NCBI GenBank assembly: GCA_017307375.1
Contig: JAFKFH010000005.1
Span: forward strand, 186,001 to 250,000
Source: Alphaproteobacteria bacterium
Lineage (GTDB): Bacteria > Pseudomonadota > Alphaproteobacteria > Ferrovibrionales > Ferrovibrionaceae
Length of the DNA stretch: 64,000 nucleotides
Direction of reading: 5' to 3'
The first letter of the stretch is position 1; each line of letters opens with the position of its first letter. The notes below the pieces were generated by a model. It had not been told where the DNA came from, did not search any database, and saw only the letters and a program-made list of their open reading frames with translations. The translations under genes were made by a program, and so were the position numbers. Shown piece by piece: positions 43,883 through 52,922 of the stretch.

Positions 43883-44827
43883 ATGCCCGCCGCCGCCGAC
43901 CTGATCCTCGCCTGGGACGACATGAAACCGCGCGAGTGGGCGCGGCTGCAGGGCAGTGGCCGGTCCGTGCTGGAGCAGGCGCATGGCTACGGCGAGGCGG
44001 TTGCGGCCGCCTCGCGCTATCGAATTCGCCGCGCCGCCATTCGGCGTGGCCGCGAGGTGATCGCGGTGGCGCAGGTCTTCCGGCGCGATTTCGGCCCGCT
44101 GCATCTCGTGCGCCAGATGCGCGGCCCGCATTTCCCCGTCGACGTGGACGCGGCGACGCGCGGCGATGTCTACACACTGCTGGCCCGGCAGTTCTCCTGG
44201 CGGCGTGGCGAGGCCCATTTCTGGATGCCGGAACTGGAGGACGGGGCCGATGCCCGGGCCCTGATGGCCGGCCTGGGCAAACGCCGGATGGTGACCGGCT
44301 ATGCCTCGATCTGGCTCGATCTCCGCCAGGACGAGGCCGCGCTCCGCGCCGATCTCGACCGGCGGTTCCGACGCAGCCTCGGCAAGGCGACGGCGGCGCG
44401 ATTGAAAATCGATATCGGTCATGGCGGCGGCAATCTCGACTGGCTCCTGACCGAACATGACGCCCATCGCCGGCGGCGGCGCCTGGTGGCGCCATCGGGC
44501 GGCCTTGCCCGCGCCGTCGCGGGCGCCCTGCCCAGTGCGCGCGACACGCTGGTGGTGCAGGCGACGACCGGATCAACGCCCATCGCGGGGATGATGTTCC
44601 TGCGTCACGGCGATGCGGCAACCTATTACGTCGGCGTAACCACCGCGGCCGGCCGCCTCGCGAATGCGCATCACCTGACGATGTGGCGCGGCGTCGTCGC
44701 CCTGCGCGAGCAGGGTGTGGCCTGGCTCGATCTCGGCGGGCTCAACACCGACACGATGCCCGGGGTGGCCGGCTTCAAACTGGGCCTTGGCGGCAGGCTC
44801 TTCACCCTGGCGGGGACTTTCCTGTAG
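43883..44827 (+). CDS. GNAT/FemAB-type acyltransferase
   Basis: A 314-residue cytoplasmic protein with the two GNAT-like halves of the FemAB/BioF2-like group: SVLEQAHGYGEAVAAASRYRIRRAAIRRG in the first and TPIAGMMFLRHGDAATYYVGVTTAAGRLANAHHLTMWRGVVALREQGVAWLDLGGLN in the second, with the closing FKLGLGGRLFTLAG that is typical of the family. Members add an amino acid or acyl group to peptidoglycan precursors or polysaccharides. ATG 43883 is the first Met before the conserved part; no clear ribosome site was seen. Confidence 0.78.
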   Translation: MPAAADLILAWDDMKPREWARLQGSGRSVLEQAHGYGEAVAAASRYRIRRAAIRRGREVIAVAQVFRRDFGPLHLVRQMRGPHFPVDVDAATRGDVYTLLARQFSWRRGEAHFWMPELEDGADARALMAGLGKRRMVTGYASIWLDLRQDEAALRADLDRRFRRSLGKATAARLKIDIGHGGGNLDWLLTEHDAHRRRRRLVAPSGGLARAVAGALPSARDTLVVQATTGSTPIAGMMFLRHGDAATYYVGVTTAAGRLANAHHLTMWRGVVALREQGVAWLDLGGLNTDTMPGVAGFKLGLGGRLFTLAGTFL

Positions 44828-44837
44828 TCTTGGGCGC

Positions 44838-46169
44838 ATGAGCCTGCCCGTCATCGCCGAGATCGACCGCATCCCGACCGAACGCGTCTATGGCCGCGTG
44901 ACAACGATCCGCGGCAACATGATCGAGGTCGCGGGCGTCAACCGCCACCTGTTCGTCGGCGCGCAATGCCGCACGCGCTCGCGCGACGGCCGCCGCGTGG
45001 TCTGCGAGGCGGTCGGCTTCCTGCCCAACAGTGCGCTCCTGATGGCCTATGACGCCATCGACGGCATCGGTGTCGGCGACAAGGTCTGGGTCGAACGCGC
45101 CGACCCCGTGCTGTTGCCGAGCGATGCCTGGCTCGGCCGCGTCATCAACGCGCTGGGCGAGCCGGTCGATGGCGGCCCGCCGCTACAGCCCGGCAATTCG
45201 CCGCGGCTGGTCAAGGCCAAGCCGCCGGACGCCCATGTCCGGCGGCGGGTCGGCGCCAAGATGGACCTGGGCGTGCGCGCGCTGAATACCTTCGTCACGC
45301 TCTGCCAGGGGCAGCGCATGGGCATCTTTGCCGGTTCGGGCGTCGGCAAGTCGACGCTGATGTCGATGATGGCCCGATATACCGCCTGCGATGTCGCTGT
45401 CATCGGCCTGATCGGCGAACGCGGGCGCGAGTTGCAGGAATTCATCGAGGACGACCTGGGCCCGGAGGGCATGGCGCGCAGCGTCGTCGTCGTCGCGACG
45501 TCGGACGAATCCCCGCTGATGCGCCGCCAGGCCGCCTACAGCGCGATGGCGGTCGCGGAATATTTCCGCGATACCGGCCGCCAGGTGCTGTGCATGATGG
45601 ATTCGATCACCCGTTTTGCCATGGCTCAGCGCGAGATCGGGCTGGCGGTCGGCGAGCCGCCGACGACCAAGGGATATCCGCCGACGACCTTCTCCGAACT
45701 GCCCCGGCTGCTCGAACGCGCCGGGCCCGGGCCAAACCGCGACGGCATCGGCGACATCACCGGGCTGTTCACGGTACTGGTCGACGGCGACGATCACAAC
45801 GAACCGATCGCCGACGCCGTGCGCGGCATCCTCGACGGCCATATCGTGCTCGAACGCTCGATCGGCGAGCGCGGGCGATATCCGGCGATCAACGTATTGA
45901 AGAGCGTCTCCCGTACCATGCCCCGCTGCAACACAGAGGGCGAGACGCGGATCATCCGCCGGGCCCAGCGGCTGATGTCGACTTACGAGGACATGGCCGA
46001 GATGATCCGGCTGGGCGCCTATCGCCGCGGGTCGAGCCCCGAAGTCGACGAGGCCATCCAGTTCCACGAGCCGCTCGAGGAATACCTGACACAGCGGAAA
46101 GATCAGCCGGACACGCTGCAAAGCGGGTATGAAAAACTAGCTGGCATCCTGGGGATGCCGCCCCCCTGA
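44838..46169 (+). CDS. fliI: Flagellar protein export ATPase FliI
   Basis: The 443-residue protein has the F1-beta-like ATPase core of type III secretion systems: Walker A GIFAGSGVGKST, GLIGERGRELQEFIEDD, CMMDSITRFAMAQREIGLAVGEPPTTKGYPPT and LLERAGPGPNRDGIGDITGLFTVLV. These are strong FliI marks. It energises export of flagellar subunits at the inner face of the membrane with FliH and FliJ. Other flagellar export genes are not in the window. ATG 44838. Confidence 0.93.
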   Translation: MSLPVIAEIDRIPTERVYGRVTTIRGNMIEVAGVNRHLFVGAQCRTRSRDGRRVVCEAVGFLPNSALLMAYDAIDGIGVGDKVWVERADPVLLPSDAWLGRVINALGEPVDGGPPLQPGNSPRLVKAKPPDAHVRRRVGAKMDLGVRALNTFVTLCQGQRMGIFAGSGVGKSTLMSMMARYTACDVAVIGLIGERGRELQEFIEDDLGPEGMARSVVVVATSDESPLMRRQAAYSAMAVAEYFRDTGRQVLCMMDSITRFAMAQREIGLAVGEPPTTKGYPPTTFSELPRLLERAGPGPNRDGIGDITGLFTVLVDGDDHNEPIADAVRGILDGHIVLERSIGERGRYPAINVLKSVSRTMPRCNTEGETRIIRRAQRLMSTYEDMAEMIRLGAYRRGSSPEVDEAIQFHEPLEEYLTQRKDQPDTLQSGYEKLAGILGMPPP

Positions 46170-46184
46170 CGAGGAAAGGCAAGA

Positions 46185-46559
46185 ATGTCTGCATTCAAAT
46201 CCGCCGCCGACCTGAAGCGTGAACAGGCCGCCAAGGCCGCTGCAAGCGAAGCGGCTGGCGATGGCGCCGAGAAGTTCGACGACATGACGCTCTACGAACT
46301 CCGGCGAACCCTGTCGAAGATCAACCTGGTCGTAGCTTCGGTGCAGGCAAAGTCGGACCAGATCAAGCAGAGCCGGTTTCCGCTGTTCGCCGAGCTGATG
46401 GACATCTATTACGCGGCGGCCAAGGCCAATATCGCAGCCGGTCACAATTTTGCCGACGATGGCGTGCAGCTTTCGCCCGAACAGCAGAAGAACGTCGACC
46501 TGATCGTCCGGCTGCTGTTCAGCGGTGACGAGATACCCGCCGCGGACGCCGAAGACTGA
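46185..46559 (+). CDS. Small protein of unknown function next to fliI
   Basis: A 124-residue soluble, largely helical product with charged N terminus (SAADLKREQAAKAAASEAAGD) and no family I recognise. It starts 15 nt after fliI with GAGGAAAGG upstream, so it is probably co-transcribed and could serve the flagellum. FliJ would be expected here in some genomes, but the length and sequence pattern do not show the heptad build of FliJ. Confidence 0.65.
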   Translation: MSAFKSAADLKREQAAKAAASEAAGDGAEKFDDMTLYELRRTLSKINLVVASVQAKSDQIKQSRFPLFAELMDIYYAAAKANIAAGHNFADDGVQLSPEQQKNVDLIVRLLFSGDEIPAADAED

Positions 46560-46803
46560 AACACGGCGCCCGACCGGCATCGCGGCCTTGTCAGACGGGC
46601 GTCCACGCGCGAAAATAGAACCGTCGGGGATGCCCTTTCGCTGGCAGAAGGGGGCATCGGGAAACCCGACGGGGGGAGTTCCGGTCTCGGAAAGCCTTCG
46701 GGATCGCCCGGCCGCGGGGGCACCGATCGTCGGATAACAAAGGGTATGTCACCGCGGTGCCGGCAGGGCGCAGGCGGATGCAGGAGCGGGTTGACGAAAG
46801 TCC

Positions 46804-47526
46804 ATGTCCAATAAACGTCGGGTCTTTTCTGCCGAACGCGCGTTGCTGGCTCGCCATGGCGATGAACCGCAGGTGCTGACCGCCGCGGCGCCACAGGCAG
46901 CCGCGGCGCCTGCGGTAACTGTCGACGATCTGGCCCGGTTGCAGCACGGCATCGACCAGATCAACCGGAAGATGGACACCTTCATCAATCTCGACCACGA
47001 CGAGATCAACCGGATGCGGGTCGAGGTGGCCGAGATTGCCCACCGCATCGAGGGGACCAAGCGCGAGATCGCGCAGTTGCGCCACCCGCTGGCTTCCGAC
47101 GACCGGCTGCTGGCCGCCTCGGAAGAACTCGGCGCAATTGTCGACGCCACGGAATCGGCGACGTCGGACATCTTCACCGAGGTCGAGCAGGTCGAGGAAA
47201 TCGCCCGCGAACTGCAGTCGCTGATCACCGACGACTACCAGATGCAGCGGATCAACCAGATCGCCGATCTCTGCACCCGCATCTACGAGGCCTGCTCGTT
47301 CCAGGACCTGACCGGCCAGCGCATCACCAAGGTCGTCCGCACCCTCACCTTCATCGAAGAGCGGGTGAATGCGATGATGGCGATCTGGGGCCACAAGGCG
47401 CTCGAGGAGATGCCGCTGCCCGAGGAGCAGCACCGCGTCGACGACGGCGTCGTGCTGCACGGCCCCAGCGGTGCCGAGGGTTCGGGGACCGCGTCGCAGG
47501 ACGATATCGACGCGTTGTTCGACTGA
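46804..47526 (+). CDS. cheZ: Chemotaxis protein phosphatase CheZ
   Basis: The 240-residue helical protein has the CheZ active-site helix EACSFQDLTGQRITKVVRTL (catalytic Asp and Gln) and a C-terminal CheY-binding peptide (SQDDIDALFD) behind a flexible acidic linker. It dephosphorylates CheY-P and so resets motor switching. A 244-nt gap with no other gene lies between it and the upstream small gene. Confidence 0.9.
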   Translation: MSNKRRVFSAERALLARHGDEPQVLTAAAPQAAAAPAVTVDDLARLQHGIDQINRKMDTFINLDHDEINRMRVEVAEIAHRIEGTKREIAQLRHPLASDDRLLAASEELGAIVDATESATSDIFTEVEQVEEIARELQSLITDDYQMQRINQIADLCTRIYEACSFQDLTGQRITKVVRTLTFIEERVNAMMAIWGHKALEEMPLPEEQHRVDDGVVLHGPSGAEGSGTASQDDIDALFD

Positions 47527-47588
47527 CGCATCTTCACGGCGCGCCCGTCTGCGGCTAGGCTCTGCCCCGTTCGCTTCTGGGGGGTTCC

Positions 47589-48143
47589 ATGCGTCGTCAT
47601 CTTGCCATCGCCGCCACCGCGGCCGCCGTCCTGTTCAGCCTGCCGGCCGCGATTCAGCCGGCATGGGCCGCCGATCTCAAGATCGAGGCGTTCTACGGCA
47701 AATGGTCGGGCACGGCGATGACCGAAAACAGCTTCAACCTCGCCGTGCCGGTGGTCGAGCGCGATCTCGACGTCTCGATCCAGCCGGGCCAGGCGGCCGG
47801 CTCTTTCACGGTGGCCTGGACCACGGTGCAGAACAATGCCGGCGCCAACGTCTCAGACCAGCAGTTCAAGAAGGCGACGACGTTCACCTACGTGCCTGCC
47901 GGTGGCGGCAAGTGGAAGGCGCAGGAATCCGTCGATCCGATGCAGGGCGCCTATTCCTGGGCGCGTATCGCCAACAAGACCCTGGTGATCTATGTCGTCT
48001 CGGTCGATCAGACGGGCATGCTGCTCTGGCAGAAGTACAACCGCACCCTCGGCGGCACCGGCATGAACCTGACATTCCAGAGCCGCCGCGACGGCGAAAA
48101 GAGCCGTACGGTTCGCGGCAACCTGATCAAGACCGCGAACTGA
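47589..48143 (+). CDS. Secreted protein of unknown function
   Basis: A 184-residue product with a Sec signal peptide (residues 1-27: HLAIAATAAAVLFSLPAAIQPAWA) and a mature part that looks beta-rich (LKIEAFYGKWSGTAM, YVPAGGGKWKAQESVD, FQSRRDGEKSRTVRG). The opening FYGKWSG is typical of a lipocalin-like or DUF-type periplasmic barrel, but no family can be fixed. It stands 62 nt after cheZ and just before the hydroxyacid dehydrogenase gene. Confidence 0.7.
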   Translation: MRRHLAIAATAAAVLFSLPAAIQPAWAADLKIEAFYGKWSGTAMTENSFNLAVPVVERDLDVSIQPGQAAGSFTVAWTTVQNNAGANVSDQQFKKATTFTYVPAGGGKWKAQESVDPMQGAYSWARIANKTLVIYVVSVDQTGMLLWQKYNRTLGGTGMNLTFQSRRDGEKSRTVRGNLIKTAN

Positions 48144-48148
48144 GCGCC

Positions 48149-49063
48149 GTGCGGGCGGTTTTCGTCGACGCGAGCCCGGCGCTCGCCGCGGTGGCCGGGC
48201 GGCTACCGCGGCCGCAGGGTCTGGACCTCACCATCTCGCCGACACCCGACATCAAGCCGCCCGATCTGCCGGCGCTGCTCGACGGCGCGCCGATCGCCAT
48301 CGTCGATCACTCGTTCCTGCCGACCGAGATCGCCCGGGCCTGCACCGGCCTGCGCCATGTCGTCTTCCTCGGCACCGGTGCGCGCAGCTACATGAACCCG
48401 GAGGAACTGGCCGCGCTGGGCATCGAGGTCCACCTGATCAAGGGCTACGGCGACACCGCGGTGGCGGAATGCGCGATCAGCCTGATGTGGGCGGCGGCCA
48501 AGGGCCTCGCCTTCATGGATCGCGGCATCCGGGCGGGCAACTGGCTGCGCACCGAAGGCGTGCAGCTCACCGGCAAGACCATCGGCCTCGTCGGCTTCGG
48601 CGGCATCGCCGCGGAAGTCGCGCGGATGGCAGCCGGCCTCGGCATGCGCGTGCTGGCCTGGAACCGCAGCCCGCGCAGCGAGGCGGGGGTCGAGTTCGTC
48701 GATCTCGACACGCTGCTGGCCGCAAGCCACGTCGTCTCACTGCACCTGCTGCTGACCGACGAGACCCGCGGCTTCCTGTCGGCCGAACGGATCGGCCGGA
48801 TGCGCCGAGGGGCCATTCTGGTCAATACCGCGCGCGGCGCACTGGTCGATGAAGCGGCGATGATCGCGGCGCTGAAATCCGGGCAGCTCGGCCATGCCGG
48901 CCTTGACGTCTTCCCCGTTGAACCGCTGCCGGCCGGTCATCCGCTCACCGAACTGCAGAACGTAACGCTGTCGGCGCATTCCGCCTTCCGGACGCCGGAA
49001 GCCAGCGACAACCTGATCAATGCGGCGTTTGCCCATTGCCGCCGGATCCTGGCTAGTTCCTAG
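48149..49063 (+). CDS. D-2-hydroxyacid dehydrogenase family protein
   Basis: The 304-residue protein has the NAD-binding motif VGFGGIAAEVARMAAGLGMRVLAW, the VNTARGALVDEAAMIAAL motif (catalytic Arg) and a Glu/His pair region ending LDVFPVEPLPAGHPLTELQNVTLSAHSAF. The catalytic His is in SAHSA. It would reduce or oxidise a 2-oxo/2-hydroxy acid with NAD(P). The GTG at 48149 is 5 nt after the previous stop; a ribosome site is weak. The 3' end overlaps the convergent DUF333 gene by 11 nt. Confidence 0.87.
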   Translation: MRAVFVDASPALAAVAGRLPRPQGLDLTISPTPDIKPPDLPALLDGAPIAIVDHSFLPTEIARACTGLRHVVFLGTGARSYMNPEELAALGIEVHLIKGYGDTAVAECAISLMWAAAKGLAFMDRGIRAGNWLRTEGVQLTGKTIGLVGFGGIAAEVARMAAGLGMRVLAWNRSPRSEAGVEFVDLDTLLAASHVVSLHLLLTDETRGFLSAERIGRMRRGAILVNTARGALVDEAAMIAALKSGQLGHAGLDVFPVEPLPAGHPLTELQNVTLSAHSAFRTPEASDNLINAAFAHCRRILASS

Positions 49064-49469
49064 GGCATTGCCCCAGCCAGTAGGCCTCGACCGGGCAATT
49101 GCGGCTTTCCGGCAGGAAATAGGTGCCGCGGCGTTCGTCGGTCTGGCCGGCTTCGAGGCTCAAGATGCCGCCGCGCAGCACACAGAAGCGCCCCTCGACC
49201 GTCGCATAGGGTTTCTCGTCGACGCCGCTTTCGGGGCATTCGCCGCGCATCAGCGCCCATTCCTCGCAGGCGCGGCCGTTCTTGAAGCGGCAGATGCCGA
49301 CTTCGCCGAGCGTGCCGCGCACCAGCCGCTCGGACGTGCCGCCAAGCCTGGCGCAATTGACTGCGGCCGGATTGGCCATCGTCGCCGACGGCGCGGTCTG
49401 GGCCGAGGCAGGTGCGGCGCCGGCCAGCACCAGGGCGGCGAGAAGGGCGGAAATTCCAAGCCTGGCCAT
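49053..49469 (-). CDS. Secreted DUF333-domain protein
   Basis: A 138-residue product with a Sec signal peptide (ISALLAALVLAGAAPASAQ) and the DUF333 signature ANPAAVNCARLGG ... GICRFKNGRACEEWALMRGEC, followed by a second Cys-containing part that ends CPVEAYWLGQCP. Six Cys suggest disulfides in the periplasm. DUF333 proteins are of unknown function. ATG 49469 has AAGGAG 5 nt upstream. The gene sits 3 nt behind the sensor kinase gene (same strand), so it may belong to that operon. Confidence 0.8.
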   Translation of the reverse strand: MARLGISALLAALVLAGAAPASAQTAPSATMANPAAVNCARLGGTSERLVRGTLGEVGICRFKNGRACEEWALMRGECPESGVDEKPYATVEGRFCVLRGGILSLEAGQTDERRGTYFLPESRNCPVEAYWLGQCPRN

Positions 49470-49471
49470 CG

Positions 49472-50866
49472 TCACTCCTTGGGCAATGCGGGCCTGAGCA
49501 AGCCATGGCCCAGCGGCAAATGTAAGGCTGCCCTCAGACCGGGCGCCCGATCGGACAGGATCAGCGTCCCTTCATGCAGCCGGGCGACTGCATCGACCAG
49601 TGCCAGCCCAAGTCCCGAACCCGGCGTGCCGCGCGAACGTTCGACCCGATAGAAGCGTTCGCGGACCTTGCCGATCTCGTCGGCCGGAATTCCCGGCCCG
49701 TCATCGCCGACGGCAATGGTGACGAAGCCGCCTTCCGCCGTCGCGTCGAGCGTCACCCGGCCGCCGGCCGGGGTATACTTGATCGCATTGTCGAGCAGAT
49801 TGGCGACGGCCTGGGCCAGCAGGTGGCGGTCGCCCTCGAGCGTCAGGCCGTTCGCTACCGACGCGGCGAAACCGAGGCCGCGATCCTCGGCCACCGCTTC
49901 GAACAGCTCGGCCAGATCGGTCAGCGCGGCGCTGAGATCGAAGGAGGCAAACGCCTGGCGCTGGGCGCCGACATCGATCTCGGCGATGCGCAGCAGCGCG
50001 TTGAAGGTGTTCATCAGCTCGTCGAGCTCGGCGATCGCCGCCTCGACGGTTTCGCGGTCGGCCAGCGTCGGGTCGAGGCCATCGGCCATCCGCTCCAGCC
50101 GTGCCCGCACCCGGGCCAGCGGCGTGCGCAGATCGTGCGCGATGGCGTTGGAAACCTGGCGCACCCCTTCCATCAGCCGCTCGATCCGCTCGAGCATCTG
50201 GTTGATCGTTTCGGCCAGCTGGTCGAATTCGTCGCCCGTGCCCGACAAGCCGACGCGACGGCTGAGATCGCCGGCGACGATGCCCGATGCCGTGCGGCCG
50301 AAGGAATCGATCCGCCGCAGCAGGACCCGGCGAAAGGCAAAGCCGACACCGACGGCCAGCACCGCGGTCAGCAGTACCGACCACAGCAGCGCGTCGACGA
50401 TCAGCGACTGGACGCGCAGTCGATCCTCGACGTCGCGGCCGACCAGCAGGTGAAAACCACCGGGCAGCAGGTAATGGTGCAGCCGGGCGATCGACTGGCG
50501 GCCGTTGATCTCGATCGGCACCTCGAACCAGCCCGCCCCGCTGCCAGCCGGGGCCGGCCAGACGCCGAGATTGCCGGCGACGGGGCGCAGCGCCGGATCG
50601 GCAACCACATAGATCGCGCCACGGTCGGCCGCAGTCCCCAATCGCGACTGGATCGAGGCGACGATGCCGGCCAGGCCGAAGCGCATGAACTGATCGGCCA
50701 GGCCATCGACATCGGTGCGGATCGTCGAATCGATCTGCCGGTCCATGTAGCCGGCGGTCGCCCAGTAGATGAAGCCGACCAGCACCAGGGCCGACCCGGC
50801 GAACAGCAGGCTGAACCCGGCCGCCAGCCGGACCGAGGTCGAGCGCAGCGCGCGCCCGATGCCCAT
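49472..50866 (-). CDS. Sensor histidine kinase
   Basis: The 464-residue membrane kinase has transmembrane helices at about 14-36 and 158-180 around a periplasmic sensor domain, then HAMP (FRRVLLRRIDSFGRTASGIVAGDLSRRV), HisKA with AIAHDLRTPLARVRARLE (phospho-His), and HATPase motifs NLLDNAIKYTP, DDGPGIP and GSGLGLALV. Together with the OmpR-type regulator encoded 10 nt upstream it forms a two-component system of the kind that senses envelope conditions or metals (QseC/TctE-like). ATG 50866. Confidence 0.92.
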   Translation of the reverse strand: MGIGRALRSTSVRLAAGFSLLFAGSALVLVGFIYWATAGYMDRQIDSTIRTDVDGLADQFMRFGLAGIVASIQSRLGTAADRGAIYVVADPALRPVAGNLGVWPAPAGSGAGWFEVPIEINGRQSIARLHHYLLPGGFHLLVGRDVEDRLRVQSLIVDALLWSVLLTAVLAVGVGFAFRRVLLRRIDSFGRTASGIVAGDLSRRVGLSGTGDEFDQLAETINQMLERIERLMEGVRQVSNAIAHDLRTPLARVRARLERMADGLDPTLADRETVEAAIAELDELMNTFNALLRIAEIDVGAQRQAFASFDLSAALTDLAELFEAVAEDRGLGFAASVANGLTLEGDRHLLAQAVANLLDNAIKYTPAGGRVTLDATAEGGFVTIAVGDDGPGIPADEIGKVRERFYRVERSRGTPGSGLGLALVDAVARLHEGTLILSDRAPGLRAALHLPLGHGLLRPALPKE

Positions 50867-50876
50867 CCCCCGCCCC

Positions 50877-51557
50877 CTAGTCGGCCGCGCGCAGCACGTA
50901 GCCCGCGTTGCGCACGGTGTGAAGCAGCGGCCGGTCGAACCCCTTGTCGATCTTTTGACGCAGCCGGCTGACATGGACGTCGATGACGTTGGTCTGCGGG
51001 TCGAAATGGTAGTCCCAGACCCCTTCGAGCAGCATGGTCCGCGTCACCACCTGCCCGGCATGGCGCATCAGGAATTCCAGAAGCTTGAATTCGCGGGGCT
51101 GCAGGTCGATCTCGCGCCCGGCGCGCCGGACCGTGCGCGACAGCAGGTCCATCTCGAGGTCGGCGACGGTCAGCGTGGTCTCGACCGCGGCGCTGCGCGC
51201 CCGACGGTGCAGCGCCTCGATGCGGGCGAGCAGTTCGGCAAAGGCGAATGGCTTGGTCAGGTAATCGTCGCTGCCGGCCTTCAGGCCCTTCACCCGGTCG
51301 TCGATCTCGCCCAGTGCCGACAGGATCAGGACAGGCGTCTCATTGCCGGTGCGGCGCAGCGCCTCGATGATGCCGAGCCCGTCGACGCCGCCGGGTAGCA
51401 TCCGGTCGACGACGATGACATCGAAGGCTTCGCCGGCGGCCAGGAACAGGCCGTCGCGCCCGTTATCGGCATGCTCGACCACATGCCCGCTCTCGCGCAG
51501 GCCCTTGGCGACATGGCGGGCAACCTCGGCATCGTCCTCGATCACCAGTAACCGCAT
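50877..51557 (-). CDS. OmpR-family response regulator
   Basis: The 226-residue regulator has a receiver domain (acidic pair EDD, phospho-Asp in VIVVDRMLPGG, Lys in YLTKPFAF) and a winged-helix DNA-binding domain (LQPREFKLLEFLMRHAGQVVTRTMLLEGVW ... VHVSRLRQKI). It is the partner of the sensor kinase that follows. GGAGGGG precedes ATG 51557, preferred over GTG 51563. Targets unknown; the kinase and DUF333 genes behind it may be among them. Confidence 0.93.
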   Translation of the reverse strand: MRLLVIEDDAEVARHVAKGLRESGHVVEHADNGRDGLFLAAGEAFDVIVVDRMLPGGVDGLGIIEALRRTGNETPVLILSALGEIDDRVKGLKAGSDDYLTKPFAFAELLARIEALHRRARSAAVETTLTVADLEMDLLSRTVRRAGREIDLQPREFKLLEFLMRHAGQVVTRTMLLEGVWDYHFDPQTNVIDVHVSRLRQKIDKGFDRPLLHTVRNAGYVLRAAD

Positions 51558-51649
51558 TGCCACCCCTCCGCCGCGTTCGTGGCGCTTGCCGCGCCGCCTG
51601 CTATTGCTTAGACGGAAAGGTCAGTTGGATGCAACCGGAGCGGCGCAGC

Positions 51650-51928
51650 ATGGCGGATGACAACCGGCCTTACATGATCATGGCCCGGGCGATCAAGAAG
51701 GCCGATACCCGCTACTTCTTCGAGGACTACACCAAGCAGGCCAACGCCGCGATCCGCGCGCTGAACCGCGCCGGCTATGCGATCGTCCCGGTCCGCCCCA
51801 GCCCGGACATGGTCAAGGCCGCCGTCGACGCGCTGCAATACGGGGTGAACCGGACCCAATCGGTGGTCGAGCCGCTCTACCGCGCGATGATCGAGGCGGC
51901 GCCCGACCCCTACGGCAACGGTCAGTAG
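51650..51928 (+). CDS. Small conserved-looking protein of unknown function
   Basis: A 92-residue soluble product (MADDNRPYMIMARAIKKADTRYF...) with no recognised domain. It is probably an alpha/beta protein of one domain. ATG 51650 (GGAG upstream) and ATG 51629 (AAGG upstream) are both possible. It is divergent from the OmpR-type gene and its end overlaps the convergent receiver gene by 7 nt. Confidence 0.65.
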   Translation: MADDNRPYMIMARAIKKADTRYFFEDYTKQANAAIRALNRAGYAIVPVRPSPDMVKAAVDALQYGVNRTQSVVEPLYRAMIEAAPDPYGNGQ

Positions 51929-52902
51929 CCGGTTCGCGGCGGCGGACGGGTCGACTGGTAGCGGCTGACCTGCTGGCCGATCTCGCCGGCGATGTCGCTG
52001 TTGGTATGGCGTGGATTGAAGCCGATGGTCAGGGCATCGCCCAGCGACTTGACCAGCTTCAGGTTCTTCGGATCGTGCCCGCCGGGATTGGGGCTGCGCG
52101 CGATGCGGCGCATCTCGCCGCAGATGCGGATGAAGGCATCGCACAGTTCCAGCATGTGCCCATAGCCGCCGGCCGTCGCGCGTTCACGCAGGTCGCCGGC
52201 GATCTGGATGGCGTCGCCCATCGCCTGAATCGCGTCGAGGTCGGCGCGGCCGGCGACGCAGACCGGCAGGAAGATGTTCACCGCGTTGGAGATGGCGAGC
52301 GACCCGCGCTGCAGGCGCTGTTCGTTGATCTGGGCCATCGTGGCGCTGCGCTGCGCCTCGATCATCGGACCGTCGGAGGCCCGGCCCTCGGCGCGGGCGC
52401 GCAGGGTCGAGGGCACGGGCAGGCGGATCGATTCCTCCTGCTGGGTGCGGTTGCCCTCGCGGCGGCGGTCCGGACCGATATAGTTGGCGGTGACCACGAA
52501 CTGCCGCTTGTCCTGCGCCAGGGTGAAGATCCGCTCGGTCAGCTTGCGCGCCGGGGCGGGCTTGATGAAGGCATCGTCGGCGCCGCAGTCGTAGATATGG
52601 TCGATCACCGGCTGCTGGGCATCCCAGCTGGTCGCGATGATCGTCATGAACGGATCGTCGCTCAGCCGGCCATTGCGGATGTCGCGCATCATCTCGAAGG
52701 CTTCGCCGCCATCGGTCATGACGTCGAGGATCAGCAGATCGGGGGCGGATTGACGCAGGATCCGCTCGATCTCGTCGCAATTGGCAGCGTGATGGCGGGT
52801 GTTGAAGCCCTCGTCGGCGAACAGGCTGTCGATCGCACGGGCGAATTGCGGATTGCTCTCGCTCCAGAGAATGCGCACAGAGGGTCGGATTTCGCGTCGC
52901 AT
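51922..52902 (-). CDS. Receiver-domain protein with unusual helical C-terminal part (paralogue 1)
   Basis: The 326-residue protein has a response-regulator receiver domain (phospho-Asp in DLLILDVMTDGG, Lys in AFIKPAPA; the usual acidic pair is Glu-Ser here) followed by the segment TANYIGPDRRR and a helical domain I do not recognise. The same layout, including YIGPDRRR, is in the next upstream gene, so the two arose by duplication. No DNA-binding domain is visible. Such proteins in this group are thought to act in motility or chemotaxis signalling; here the role is open. Confidence 0.82.
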   Translation of the reverse strand: MRREIRPSVRILWSESNPQFARAIDSLFADEGFNTRHHAANCDEIERILRQSAPDLLILDVMTDGGEAFEMMRDIRNGRLSDDPFMTIIATSWDAQQPVIDHIYDCGADDAFIKPAPARKLTERIFTLAQDKRQFVVTANYIGPDRRREGNRTQQEESIRLPVPSTLRARAEGRASDGPMIEAQRSATMAQINEQRLQRGSLAISNAVNIFLPVCVAGRADLDAIQAMGDAIQIAGDLRERATAGGYGHMLELCDAFIRICGEMRRIARSPNPGGHDPKNLKLVKSLGDALTIGFNPRHTNSDIAGEIGQQVSRYQSTRPPPRTGY

Positions 52903-52922
52903 GTCTTAGGCCTCGATCCGTT